Assembly (NCBI GenBank): GCA_032690845.1
Contig: CM064426.1
Location: 62,224,631 to 62,288,630, forward strand
Source of the DNA: Eleusine coracana subsp. coracana
Taxonomy: Eukaryota; Streptophyta; Magnoliopsida; Poales; Poaceae
Length of the DNA stretch: 64,000 nt
Reading direction: 5' to 3'
Below, piece after piece: positions 33,801-45,114 of the stretch (within the stretch, counting starts at the first letter, position 1; each line of letters starts with the position of its first letter). The notes below the pieces were generated by a model. The model saw only the letters and a list, made by a program, of their open reading frames with translations. It was not told the DNA's origin and did no database searches. Position numbers and translations under genes: made by a program.

Positions 33801-34959
33801 CACTACAAACATCGTACATATTTTGAAGGCCATATGTAATGCTGCCATTGAGAATCGATCATGGATATGTATCTCAAACCATTATAGAGCCTCACATGTT
33901 TCTTGTGTGTTGGTACAATAATATTTGAATCACATCTCACAAGTTGTTACAACTCACAAGATCAACTTAATTTGATTGGTTTATGAGATGTAAGTAACAT
34001 CGATTGTAGCATTTCCAGTCATGAAGCAATGTAGCAATACATGATGTATGTTGAACTATAATCCAAACCTGCAAGACATCTCTTTTGAACCATCTTAAGT
34101 TCATGAAAATTATTCTCTTTTATTTTGTTTAGATAATGTCGTTCTCTATCTTCTACGCCATATCCATTTCTTTCTCTGACTGCATATTGCAATAATATCA
34201 GCTTTTGCCGCCTACCATATTGCTGCCAGCCTTACTTGTTCAATGTTTTATGTGACATCGGTGTTACTATAATGCATGTCTGTTATCTTGTTAGTTGTTG
34301 TAAAAATAAATGTTATATTTTTTCTCCTTCTGTGATATATGAACGTGGTGTATAAATGCCTTGAACAATTTTTCTCATTCATGGCACTTTTTCTATTAAG
34401 TAAATATGTTAATGTTATTGTCTTGAAACAGAGGATGCTGTTCAGTTGTAAAATTCATCATTCATAAAACTCTTCAGGTATCAAGCACAGCTTCAGAAGA
34501 ACCTCCTGTACCTCGCTGCAATTGCAGATGCTCAACCACAGACTGCTGTCAGCCGCCCTCAGGTTGGCCTTTCTCCAGACCTTCCCCAAGTACATATTCT
34601 TCGGCTTTATGTCCTTATGTTATTCCTGGAAGCAGATGGCACCTCCTGGCGCATCTCCGGGGGTGGGAAATTACATGTCACAGGTGCCTATGTTCCCCCC
34701 GAGGACGCCTCTGACACCGCAGCAGATGCAGGAGCAGCAACTGCAGCAACAGCAGGCTCAACTACTAAATTTCTCTGGTCAAATGGCTATGAGACCGGGC
34801 ATGGTCAATGGCATGCCTCAGTCCATGCAAGTTCAACAAACTTATGCAGCAAATCCCCAGCCACCAGCGTCACTAAGCAAGCAAGATGGCACTTCAGAAC
34901 CTTCAGGCACTGAGAGCCACAGGAGCACTGGTGCTGATAATGATGGTGGAAGCGACTAG
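30848..34959 (+). CDS. GIF: GRF-interacting factor (GIF/ANGUSTIFOLIA3-type transcriptional coactivator)
   Basis: Four exons, read by splice sites and frame: 30848-30928, 32151-32227, 34478-34562, 34636-34959. They total 188 codons plus stop TAG (34957-34959). All introns are GT-AG; the third is only 73 bp. Exon 1 encodes a Met/Gln-rich start and GITTEQIQK. Exons 2-3 encode the SNH (SSXT, PF05030) domain (YLDENKQLILAILENQNLGK, LAECAQYQAQLQKNLLYLAA, IADAQPQ). Exon 4 encodes the Met/Gln/Pro-rich C-terminus (PPRTPLTPQQMQEQQ, LLNFSGQM) ending SEPSGTESHRSTGADNDGG. GIF proteins bind GRF transcription factors through SNH and recruit SWI/SNF chromatin remodelling in the nucleus, promoting leaf, meristem and grain growth. 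The ITTEQIQKYLDENK and NLGKLAECAQYQ spelling fits the GIF2/GIF3 clade rather than GIF1. The frame is intact, so it is probably functional. Paralogue number is not certain. Confidence 0.95.
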
Positions 34960-35237
34960 GCTGAGACGTGCTAAACTGTAGAAGCTAGACAATTTATATC
35001 GCAAAATGGATGTATACTACCTGTGGACGAAGAAAGTCATTCCTGTGCCCTTCGATGATAAAGTGGCCGCGATCTTCGCATGGATTATGACTAGTTGCAT
35101 TTACCTCTGCTTTTAGTATGTAGAACAGACATAGATTGTTGTAATATTTGTTTGCTAATCCTTCCAAGCTGCTCTTCTTTTAGGCTTGTAGCCATAGGCC
35201 ACGGCTGCCAAATGTGATATTCAAAAGCTGGATTCGT
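34960..35237 (+). other. Probable GIF 3' UTR and flank
   Basis: Non-coding sequence after the stop codon, with TGTAATATTTGTTTGC-like plant polyadenylation context near 35135-35155. The poly(A) site is not determined. Confidence 0.45.
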
Positions 35238-35895
35238 TTATGATTTATGGTAGACTAAGTTTGATCTCTGAAAATGGTCGGAGTTTGCAAAGCACGTTTC
35301 CTCTCAGCTTAATGATTCCATTGGAGGAATTTTATTTTTCCGTTATGTGTTCTCCCTGTGTCGTGAAAAATTTACGCACTCCAGTGCTCCCAGTTGTGGC
35401 TCATGCAAATATTGGAGTATACACCTCTTTTTGTTTATCCGTTCGTGCCATGTACTACGTTTGTATTTGAATTGTTGACATTCGGACGTTGGTCTTGAGC
35501 CAAATTTAAACACAAGCTGCCCAGACGTCAACAAATAAAACATGGAGGGACTAGTATGTATTCAACCAGTAGAATTTTCCTGCTGAAATGGCAGTTACCA
35601 TGTAGGATACAGTACAATCAGGTGCTTCATTTGACAATCTTGGAGGAAGTTTGGTGTTTGTTTTAGCAATGAGTTGCAATATGGATGAATCAGCATTTTT
35701 TTTCTTTCTAAATTTGGTTAAAATGATAGATGGTTGGATATTCTGTAAAATAAGTGTTGATTTATGATACACTACGTTTGATCTCTGCAACTTATCTAAG
35801 TTTACAAGGCCCGTGTTTTCTAGACTCAGCTTATAGCTTCCATCGAAATATTTTTTGGGTATGCATTCTCCATGTATCATGTGAAATTTTGTACT
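35238..35895 (+). repeat. Tandem duplication downstream of GIF, unit about 520 bp (first copy and start of second)
   Basis: Unit 1 starts near 35238 (TATGATTTATGGTAGACTAA) and unit 2 near 35757 (TTTATGATACACTACG). They share diverged blocks: GTTTGATCTCTG, CTCAGCTTA, ATTCTCCATGTATC versus GTTCTCCCTGTGTC. Unit 1 continues with TACCATGTAGGATACAGTAC and GGTGCTTCAT (35594-35680). The matching part of unit 2 is found at 44669-44750, beyond the LINE/CRM insertion. Confidence 0.65.
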
Positions 35896-35911
35896 TTGTA
35901 CTTAGACTGTT

Positions 35912-36310
35912 TTTTTTAGAAAAAGGAATATATATTAAAATTTCAGCCATTGTATCGGTTGATACATGGAGCCGCTCAATATTACAAACTCTCGCTCGAA
36001 TGGAGAGATCAAGGAATCACAAAGATAAAAGTTTGATCCATCACAAGGACTAACAAGAATTATTCTAAATAGAGTTTAATTGGTAAAATGATTTGAGAAC
36101 CGCCATCCATTATTTGTGAAGATCTCTATAGTGGCAGATTCAATTAATCTGCATGCCATCTTCATTAATGTACGGTCCATCTCTTTTAGCAATAGTGACC
36201 ATATACGATCACAATATATCCCCCTGAAGATTACCTGCATAAAATACGGTATAGTTACTTTGTCAAACACTATATTATTACAGTACAACCAAATTGCTCA
36301 ACATAGCACA
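35912..36310 (-). mobile_element. LINE remnant, 3' part with poly(A)
   Basis: On the minus strand this holds the C-terminal coding tail (NNIVFDKVT, at about 36288-36076) and then the 3' end, ending in an A-run (T-run at 35911-35917 on the plus strand). The LINE is flanked by the 16-bp duplication TTGTACTTAGACTGTT at 35896-35911 and 44497-44512. It is split from its upstream part by CRM-like element C. Confidence 0.8.
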
Positions 36311-36312
36311 TA

Positions 36313-37211
36313 TGATGTGGACAAGAGTTTCCGATCTTTCGAAAAGTTCTGGATACGTTGATTTGGTCGGAGGCGACACACAAATCGATCCGGCTTCAGA
36401 ATAGCACGTTCTAAACCCCGCAATCGCAGCACGACGTCTCCTCTGGTTATCAACCGTCCTAAAATGATTGACCTCACCAAGAAGGCTAATCCCTGTATGC
36501 GAATCAAGAACACAAGCAAAAACAAAGAAGAATACAACACAATTGCAGATGTATTATGAATCTCACAAAGTTGGGGTCTCACAAACCGTGATGACGACGA
36601 AACTGTTATGAACAGAATAATCTAAGCAAAACCCCCAACCCTAATGGTGCGGTGGCGGCTATATATAAAGATCCTAGGGTCGTGCAAGATCTTATGGACA
36701 CGCCCTTAATTGGGCTCAACTAGATACAAAGCCCAAAGACCAAAAACAGGCAACACAACATCAAAATAGATTCTGGACTCTCTATTGTTTCAACGATTAC
36801 CGATGACTCCGGATTAATTTTGACATGAGACCGGCATCATTAGAAAGGTCTTATTCTTATCTTTCCGTGCATACATAGAACGTCTAAATCCGAGTCCGTA
36901 TGCGTCATGGGCATCCGTTTTAGTGCAGACTGATCCTGAGCCCTTAAACAAACTCGAAATCGGTTTTGGTTGGGGCTCCACCTTGGATTCCACGTCATTG
37001 CTGGTCCTCCACGTCTTCAAGTCCTTCTCCCATCATCTCCTGGTCCTCTCCATGGTTCCTAAGTACAATACAATCATTAGGTAGCATACCATTCTCAAAA
37101 GTGACATATGATAAAGAACGTAGGAACGAGCTCACCTCTAAATTTAGTCATCGTGCACGAGCTCTAATCATTAGACCTTGTAAGTTTAGAATTGGAGGAG
37201 TGTTACATGTA
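36313..37211 (-). repeat. 3' LTR of element C, truncated at its internal edge
   Basis: Matches 43123-44042 up to about 37211, where CATGTA jumps directly to CTCATCCTCTTCTCC of the internal region. The deletion removes the LTR terminus, the polypurine tract and the polyprotein segment encoding the acidic linker. A TATA-like TTTATATATAG lies at about 36660-36669 on the minus strand. Confidence 0.88.
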
Positions 37212-38258
37212 CTCATCCTCTTCTCCCAAGTATGGTTTCAAACCTGAAATGTTAAAAGTAGGACTAACCCCGAACTCGGGAGACAACTCAAGTTTGTATG
37301 CATTATCATTAATCTTCTCAATTATTTTGAAAGGACCATTAGTTCTAGGTATTAATTTAAACTTTCTCAAATCTGAAAATCTATCCTTTCTCAAGTGTAA
37401 CCATACTAAATCTTCTACATTAACTTTTACTTCTTTTCTACCTTTACTACCAGTAATTTTATACTTGTGATTCATCTTTTCAATACTAAGTCTAGTGGTC
37501 TCATACATTTGCAAAATAAATTCAGCACACTCCTTAGCATCAACATGAACTCTCTCATGAATAGATAGAGGAAGTATATCAAGTGGAGTACAGGGATCCA
37601 AACCATACACTACCTTGAAAGGACTTACCTTTATAGTAGAATGTGTTACCTGATTATATGCAAACTCAATATAAGGCAAACATTCTTCCTATTGCTTCAA
37701 ATTTTTCTTCAAAATAGCTTTCAATATGGTACCCAAAGTGCGGTTCACGACCTCAGTTTGTCCATCAGTTTATGGGTGATAAGTTGTAGAAAATAACAAC
37801 TTTTTACCCAACTTATTCCAAAGCGTGCACCAAAAGTGACTCAAGAATTTTGCATCACGATCTGAAATAATAGTAGAAGGCATACCATGCAAACGTACAA
37901 TTTCTTTGAAAAAGAGATCAGCAATATAACTAGCATCATTAGTCTTATGACATGGTATAAAGTATGCCATCTTAGAAAATCTATCCACAACAACAAAAAT
38001 ACTATCACTCCCACACTTAGTCCTAGACAGTCCTAAAACAAAGTCCATAGAAATATCCGCTCAAGGAATAGAAGAAAAAGGAAGTGGCATGTATAAACCA
38101 TGTGGATTTAAGCGAGACTTAGCTTTTTGACATATAGTGCAGTGAGCAACAAAGCGCTCAACATCTTTCCTCATCCTTTACCAAAAGAAGTGTGTGGCTA
38201 AAATATCTTCCGTCTTCTTGGCACCAAAATAACCCATCAATCCACCTCCATACGTCTC
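37203..38258 (-). pseudogene. Integrase of element C
   Basis: The zinc-binding region is near 38250-38110 (degenerate). The core from 38048 contains MDFVLGLSRTK (first Asp) and LHGMPSTIISDRDAKF (second Asp, intact here). A TAA stop in the HP-stop-TD block follows, identical in position to the stop in element B. The frame 37679-37203 encodes FAYNQVTHSTIKVSPFKVVY and the C-terminal WLHLRKDRFSDLRK and SPTFNISGLKPYLGEEDE block. It then ends because the adjoining LTR edge is deleted, so the CR-like tail is lost. Confidence 0.88.
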
Positions 38259-39164
38259 CTATAACAACAAAAGACAAACGGAACCAAATGGAATGCATAG
38301 GCGGTTAGCTCTAAACAAGAATCCATCATTCAACACAAATTTATTCCATACACGACCTTCTTTACAATGCAGCAATACATACTTAAAATCAATATCAGCA
38401 GCATATTGTTCTTTAATTGCCTCAAGTCCAAAAATTCTACAATCAAGTTGAGACAATAAAATATAGCGCCTAGATAAAGCATCAGCGATCACATTATCCT
38501 TCCCTTTCTTATGTTTAATAATGTAAGGAAAAGACTCAATAAACTCAATCCATTTAGCATGTCTACGGTTCAAATTACATTGAGAATGAATATACTTAAG
38601 TAATTCATGATCAGAATAAATAACAAATTCTTTGAGCAACAAATAATGACGTCACGTCTCTAAACAACGTACAAGTGCATACAATTCCTTATCATACGTG
38701 GAGTAATTCAAAATAGGCCCAGTAATTTTCTCACTAAAGTATGCAACAAGTTTACTATCTTGCATCAAAACACCACCAATGCCTATACCACTAGCATCAT
38801 ATTCAAGCTCAAAAATCTTATCAAAATTAGGTAATTGCAGCAATGGTGTATGTGTAAGTTTATCCTTTAAAGCATCAAAAGACTCATGATGTACCTTACC
38901 CCAATGGAAATCAATGCCCTTCTTTATCAACTCATGCAAAGGTGCAGCAATAGTGCTGAAATCTTTGACAAAGCGGTGATAGAAACCTGCAAGATCAAGA
39001 AAACTCCTTACCTGTGTGATAGTTTTTGGTATAGGCCAGCTCTTTATGGCTTCAATCTTTGCCTCATCCACCTCAATTCCCTGTGGAGTCACAACATAGC
39101 CAAGAAAAGAGACTCGATCCGTGCAAAAGGTGCACTTCTCAAGGTTACCAAATAAACGTGCATC
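38259..39164 (-). pseudogene. RT C-terminal part and RNase H of element C
   Basis: Frames 39092-38652 and 38642-38259 are adjacent and collinear. The first runs from MTPQGIEVDEAKIEAIKSW through VRSFLDLAGFYHRFVKDFS, with the RNase H start (FELEYDASGIGIGGVL; the Cys of CDASG is Tyr here). The second runs from LLKEFVIYSDHELLKY to KGKDNVIADALSRRY. A frame break separates them. This corresponds to 12988-13860 in element B. Confidence 0.9.
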
Positions 39165-40693
39165 TCATAAAGCATCAAAAACAGCACACAAATGATTCAT
39201 ATGTTCATCTATAGATTTGCTATAAATCAAGATATCATCAAAGTAAACTACCACAAATTTGCTAATAAAAGCTCTTAAAACCTCATTCATCAAGCGCATG
39301 AAAGTATTAGGTGTATTAGTTAAACCAAAAGGCATTACTAACCACTCATATAATCCGAATTTGATTTTGAAAACTGTTTTCCATTCATCTCCAAGTTTCA
39401 TTCTAATTTGATGGTAGCCACTACGCAAATCAATTTTAGTGAAAATTATAGCACCACATAACTCATCAAGCATGTCGTCTAGCCTAGGAATAGGATGACG
39501 ATACCTAATAGTAATATTATTAATGGCTCTACAATCTACACACATACGCCAAAAGTATCATCTTTCTTAGGAACCAAAAGTACAGGAACAACACAAGGAC
39601 TAAGTGATTGACGAACATACCCATGATCCAAAAGGTCTTGAACTTGTCGTTGTATCTCCTTAGTCTCCTCAGGGTTGGTCCTATAAGTAGCACGGTTTAG
39701 CAAAGTAGCACCCGGAATTAAATCAATTTGATGCTCAATCCCTCTCAAAGGTGGCAATCCCGGGGGTATCTCAGTTAGAAAAACATCCTCATACTCCTGC
39801 AAAAGGTCAGTGACAGCAGGAGGCAAAGCACTAGAAGCAATATCATCAAGTAAAAATAAAGCTTGTTTGCATATCAAAGGATAGCAAATATCATCCTTAT
39901 CAAAAATTTCAGCAAGCTCAGATTTTGTTGCAAGACATGAATGAACATGTAATTTAATTCCAGCACCTTTAGAACATGAAGAATCATTAACATTACTAGG
40001 TGTAGAATCAGAATTAACCGGTTGTTGAATTTTAGGATCTTTATTTTTCAAACTAGCAGCTCTTTCTAAATTGGCTTGTACAATTTCAGTAGGGGTCATT
40101 GATAACAAAGTAATTTTAGTTCCTTTATACATAAAAGTGTACTTATTACTTTTACCATGGTGTACAGTATCATTATCAAATTCCCAAGGTCTACCCAATA
40201 AAACTGAACATGTTTGCATGGGTACGACATCACAATCAACAAAATCCACATAAGAACCAATGGAAAAAGGAACACTGCAAGTTTGTATTACCTTAGCTTT
40301 TTCAGAGTCGTTTAACCACTGAATATAGTACGGATGTGAATGTGGGCGTGTGGTCAAAGCAAGCTTGTTGATCACATCAGAACTCACCAAGTTATTACAG
40401 CTCCCTCCATCACTGATGACACGTGCTCGGTGGTTCTTGATGACGAAGAAAATCAGGAATAAGTTGTGGCGCTGCATTGTTTCGGGCTGATGAACTTGTG
40501 TGCTAAGCACACGCTGAACAATAATGTTTATGTATCCCATGGTGTCTCCTCCTCCAAGGATGAGGTCACTACTGGTGGCAGCGACGTCCTCCTCCTCATC
40601 CTCCACATCGGAAGTGCTCATGTAACCGCCATCGTCTATCGCCACATATGTCCGCCTACTTGGACAATCTTTCTGCACATGACCAAGTCCATG
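39165..40693 (-). pseudogene. Protease, linker and RT N-terminal half of element C
   Basis: The frame 40678-39536 (380 codons) starts inside the zinc knuckle (QKDCPSRRTYVA) and contains the retropepsin region (SDGGSCNNLVSSDVINK). It then has a long linker and the RT entry (DVFLTEIPPGLPPLRGIEHQ, RTNPEETKEIQRQVQ, LLDHGYVRQSLSPCVVPVLL). A one-base slip at about 39545 leads to CVDCRAINNITIRYRHPIPR, FTKIDLRSGYHQIRM and VVYFDDILIYSKS, the catalytic motif. Element B lacks most of this segment. Confidence 0.92.
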
Positions 40694-41890
40694 TCAGCGG
40701 TGGTACTGAATTCCTGTAGTGTGCCCCATCGAAGCAATAGAGGAGGTACTACTAGCTGGTACCTGCATAGAAGTTTTACCTGAACACGTAGAAGGTGCAG
40801 GGGCTGATCTTGGAGCTGCAGAAACAACACTGGTTCCCTTGATAGCTGCTGGTGAGGGCGGCCAGAAAGATGGCCTGGACAGCCCTAAAGTCCCCATCGA
40901 GCGTGAGGGGTAGGAGTTCCTCGACTTGCTGTACTCCTCAAAAGCCTGGAAAAGTCCCTGTGATTGTTTCTCTGCAATCATAGTATACTGGAAACACTGG
41001 GTGAGGATATAATATTCTTTATAATAAAAAATGTCTTGAATTTCTTTTCTTAAACCAGAATAAAAGCGACAAATCTGATCCTCTACTTTTTCAACTACAG
41101 CACAACGAATCAAACCCTTCTGAAGCTCACTAAAGTACACTTGAACAGTTTTATCTTCTTGTTCTAAACGCTGTAGTTTATTACGAATCTCTCTATAAAA
41201 AGAAGGAGGAACAAAACGATCATGCATTACTACCTTAAGTTCTTTCCAAGTAGTAGGCAAATCAGTTTCAGCAGCTAGACCACTCCACCAAACAATAGCA
41301 AAGTCCTTAAACTCACTAGTAGCTTGTCTAACTCTATGTTGTTCAAGAACAAGATGGGCATTAAATTTTTGTTCTACAGTCATCTCCCAATCAAGATAAA
41401 CATCACCATCATACTGACCCAAAAATGAAGGAATTGAAAACTTAATTTTAGCATACGGGTCATCTGGAGCATAGTTACCGTGTGGACGACGATTGTAGTT
41501 ATGGAAACCATCCATACCTTGAGTATTACGGTGCAAACAACGTCGTAATCTTACGGTCCTTATAGCTGACCTATCCACGGTGCCATCAGCCTTATACACC
41601 ATGTCTTCATCATGGACATCTTCAACGTCGTTGTTATTGGTGTTTGTATTATTGGTCTTGGGAGCGGTCTCCAATGTGACAACCTGATAGGTTAACTTAG
41701 AGACCCGCTTCTCCAACCGCTCGATGCTTTCTCCAATGTGAAGCTTGCTGACCGCATCAGTAACGGTTCTGGTGATCGTCTCTGCCGAATCACTCTGAGC
41801 AGTCTACAAAGCCTTCTGGAGCTGCTCTTGGATCACGCACTCAGCAAATTGTGAGGGTGAAGCCATCTCTCCGTCGTCACTTCCTACCAT
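40694..41890 (-). pseudogene. Gag of element C
   Basis: The start codon at 41890 corresponds to that at 15868 in element B. The long frame from 41716 contains RVSKLTYQVVTLE, LDWEMTVEQKFNAHL, IVWWSGLAAE, FVPPSFYREIRNKLQRLEQE and QVYFSELQKGLIRC. It ends in a Ser/Pro/Ala-rich linker before the zinc knuckle at about 40700-40660, where the frame changes. An upstream stop (near 41810) separates the start codon from the long frame. Structural protein; not producible as one chain. Confidence 0.9.
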
Positions 41891-43122
41891 CACAAACACC
41901 AAAACAGGAAACAAACAGTGAATGTTATCCCTACAAAACAGCTAAGTAGTGGTGTCTCTCAACACAACAAAAGGAAACTCCTTACAAAGCTCTTACAAAG
42001 TTCTGAAAAGCAAAACAAAGGATACCAGAGAGATGTATTCCACGATTGCAAGGGTAACAAAATAACCTATGTGCTGTCCAGAAGAAATACGTAGAGCTAG
42101 GAAAGGCCAAATATATAAATGTGAGTGGCACACAAATCAAAAACAGATAGTAAAGCTGAATAAGTGCCCAAGTAACTTGTCCCTAGTTGCTGGTCTAAGT
42201 ATGTCCTAAAACAAAAGTGATAGCAAAGTAGAAACAAGAAGACAAAGGCACATAGGCGATAACAGGGGGCTAAATGCAAAACAGCCAAATCTAGAAATTT
42301 TAGAGGGCTAGATGTAGCACTAGTAGAAATCCCAAATTTATTTTTTTATTTTATTTTTTTGATATTTTTTTCCAACTCACCAACAATGGGGAAGAAGCCA
42401 CAGAAAATTTCAGCTCAAACAGAGGTAGGATGTGGCCTACAGAAAATCTTGAAGTTTTAGAAAACGTCAGGTTTCAACTTGAATGAATTTTTTCTTTATC
42501 TTCCCGATTTTTTTTGATTTTTTTGACGAGGGCACACATGGCGTAGCTGAGTGTTGGTATGCTCAACTTTGAGTCAAGAATCTCCTGTAAAAATTTCAGC
42601 CAAAACGAACAACCGAGCAAAAAGTTATGCCCGTTTTACCGAAAGGGGGTCATAGTCGATTTCCAGAAACCCGAGTCGGGTTTGGGGTCGGGTTTGGAAT
42701 CGACTAGGATTTTTTTTTGGTGGCATGGAGGCAGCGGAAAGTAGAATTTATGGGGATTGGTCTGGGGTGTTGACGGTGTGTTTAAGGTGGAATTAGGGTG
42801 GGACTAGGCTAGGTGTATCGATCAATCAACCCTAGCACAAAAAGCCAACAAAGCAGAGGATGGTGAAGGAGATGACGGCTAGGGTTGCAAGGGAAACACT
42901 ACTGATGATAAAAACATAAACTAAACCAGTAACTAAGCAAGAATTAGGGCACAAACTCAACACTACGGGCTCTGAAATTGAAATATGCAAAGGCTAAACA
43001 CGTGGTTATGGACGGAGGGGAAATTTTTTTGGGGCTTTTCTATGGACGATAGGATGAACACAAAACGAAATTAACTAAGGGTAGTACGAACCTGACGATG
43101 CATCTGAAGCTCTGATACCACT
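41891..43122 (-). other. 5' leader and intact tRNA-Met primer-binding site of element C
   Basis: Homologous to 15869-17118. The primer site TGGTATCAGAGC is read on the minus strand from about 43120 to 43109, directly downstream of the 5' LTR. Confidence 0.85.
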
Positions 43123-44042
43123 TGATGTGGATAAGGGTTTCCGATCTTTCGAAAGGTTCTGGATACGTTGATTTGGTTGGAGGCGATATACAAATCGATC
43201 CGGCTTCAGAACAGCACGTTCTAAACCCCGTAATCGCAGTACGACGTCTCCTCTAGTTATCAATCATCCTAAAACAATTGACCTTGCCGAGAAGGCTAAT
43301 CCCTGCCTACGAATCAAGAACACAAGCAAGAACAAAGAAGAATACAACATAATTGCAGATGTATTATGAATCTCACAAAGTTGGGGTCTCACAAACCGTG
43401 ATGACGGTGAAACTGTTATGAACAAAATAATCTAAACAAAACCCCCAATCCTAATGGTGCGGCGTCGGCTGTATATGAGTACCCTAGGGTCGTGCAAGAC
43501 CCTCTGGACGCGCTCTTAATTGGGCTCAACTAGATACAAAGCCTAAAGGCCAAAAACAGGCGATGTAACACCAAAACAGATTCTGGACCCTCTATTGTTT
43601 TTATGATTCCCGATGACTCCGGATGAATTTTGACATGAGACCGGCGGCATTATAAAGATATTCTTCTTATCTTTTCGTGCATATCTAGAACGTTAAAATC
43701 TGAGTCCATATGCATCCTGAGCATCTGTTTTAGTGTAGACTGGTTCTGAGCCCCGAAACAGACTCGAAGTCAGTTTTGGTTGGACCTCCACCTTGGCTTC
43801 CACGTCCTTGCTGGTCATCCACGTCTCCAAGTCCTTCTTCCATCATCTCCTGGTCCTCTCCATGCCTAAGTACAATATAATTATTAGGTAGCAAACCATT
43901 CTTAAAAGTGACATATGATGAAGAACGTAGGAATGAGCTCACCTCTAAATTTAGTCGTCGTGCATGAGCTCTAATTATTGGACCTTGCAAGTCTAGAATT
44001 AGAGGAGTGTTGCATGTATCCTTAGGAGTGATGTCCTCATCA
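43123..44042 (-). repeat. 5' LTR of element C
   Basis: TGATG...CATCA termini, 920 bp, closely matching the element B LTRs. It includes an open frame at 43990-43730 that matches the LTR-encoded polyprotein tail. Confidence 0.93.
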
Positions 44043-44496
44043 GCACATGCACCACTCCAGATTAAATTATTAATGGTTTTTCAGTTGCTCCCAACCAGTC
44101 AGGAAACATATGCTGAAAGCTGTTAGGAGGACTAATACCAAAAGAAACATGAATGATGCGCCATATAAACCTTGCTATCTGACAATCAAAAAATAAATGT
44201 TAAATAGTTTCACTCAGGTTACAGAAACAACATTTATCACATCCTTGCCAGTTATGTTTAATAAGATTATCTTTTGTTAATGTTACTCCCTTAATAGGTA
44301 CCACATAAAAACCTTGATCTTAAGTGGAACTTTTAATTTTTAAATATTTATATTATAGAACAAATGGTGTATTAATAATTTGACTCTATACATGAACTTC
44401 ACAGATAAGAATCCATTTTGGAATAACGCCCATCTAAAAGACTGTTAGACACTTCAGTATGCAATAAGGTTCTATACATTTGCAATAAGGTTCCAG
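44043..44496 (-). mobile_element. LINE remnant, upstream part with zf-RVT domain
   Basis: The minus strand encodes IKVFMWYLLR, then CDKCCFCNLSETI, stop, HLFFDCQIARFIW, the zinc-binding domain (zf-RVT) at the end of plant L1-type reverse transcriptases. It continues across the CRM insertion to the part at 36310-36076. The LINE is 5'-truncated near 44440, where target-like sequence (GACTGTTAGACACTTCAGTA) appears as a duplicated filler before the true flank at 44497. Stops and a frameshift make it inactive. Confidence 0.8.
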
Positions 44497-44512
44497 TTGT
44501 ACTTAGACTGTT

Positions 44513-45114
44513 AGACACTTCAGTATGTTCCAGTTGTGCCTCAAGCAAAAAAGCAAATATTGCACTTTATGCCTTTCTTTTCCTGCATCCGTTCTAACTA
44601 GTAGTGTATCAATTTTATACTGAATTAGCTCACCGAAAACTGCAGTAGAATCTTTTTGCTTAATTCGCGTGTACCATGCAGGAGACAATACAATCAGATG
44701 CTTCATTCACAATCCTGGAGGAGGAAGTTCGGTGCTTATTGCAATTAGCGGTGGCAATTGGAGTCCTCGGCCCCGAAGGGTTTGGCACTGGCCAGGTGCG
44801 GGGAACTTTTACACCTGCAGGGCACACCCGTGGTATCGAATTTCAAAATACACCCTCCTTGTCATTTACATATCTATTTATCTTTAAAAGATGTAATCAT
44901 TAAAAATCATTAACTCCTATTTCTCTCAATTTTCATGCAGCCACATCATCACTATTATTTTAACCGTCTGATTGTTTAGGATCTTTTCATCATCAACGCT
45001 AGATCATACTAGACACATCCCCATCTCTGCTAAAATTCAACTGCCGTTACACCCCTCTACTAAATGGCAACTGTACAATCTATTATGAATTAAGCTAATG
45101 GTGTGAGTGGTATT
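44513..45114. other. Flank right of the LINE; second half of the GIF-downstream duplication
   Basis: The stretch 44669-44750 matches 35594-35680 (TACCATG.AGGA.ACA.TAC, GCTTCATT, CAATC.TGGAGGA). The rest is non-coding AT-rich DNA without a supported gene. Short frames at 44669-44903 have no recognised domain. Confidence 0.55.

Larger units (their letters stand above)
36313..44042 (-). mobile_element. CRM-like Ty3/gypsy retrotransposon (element C), inserted in a LINE
   Basis: Same family as 11027-18040, minus strand. The target duplication GCACA is at 36306-36310 and 44043-44047, with two extra bases (TA) before the left LTR. The 5' LTR is 43123-44042 (920 bp). The primer-binding site is intact (AGTGGTATCAGAGC read on the minus strand). 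The 3' LTR (left) has lost its outermost 40 bp or so together with the polypurine tract. Gag-pol is nearly full length, and it keeps the RT N-terminus that element B has lost. It still carries several stops and frameshifts. It would need help in trans to have moved. Confidence 0.92.

Noticed and set aside
34522..34635. Upstream extension of the last GIF exon without intron 3
   Set aside because: The extension is out of frame with the SNH exon. A 73-bp GT-AG intron restores the family-typical junction after SRPQ.
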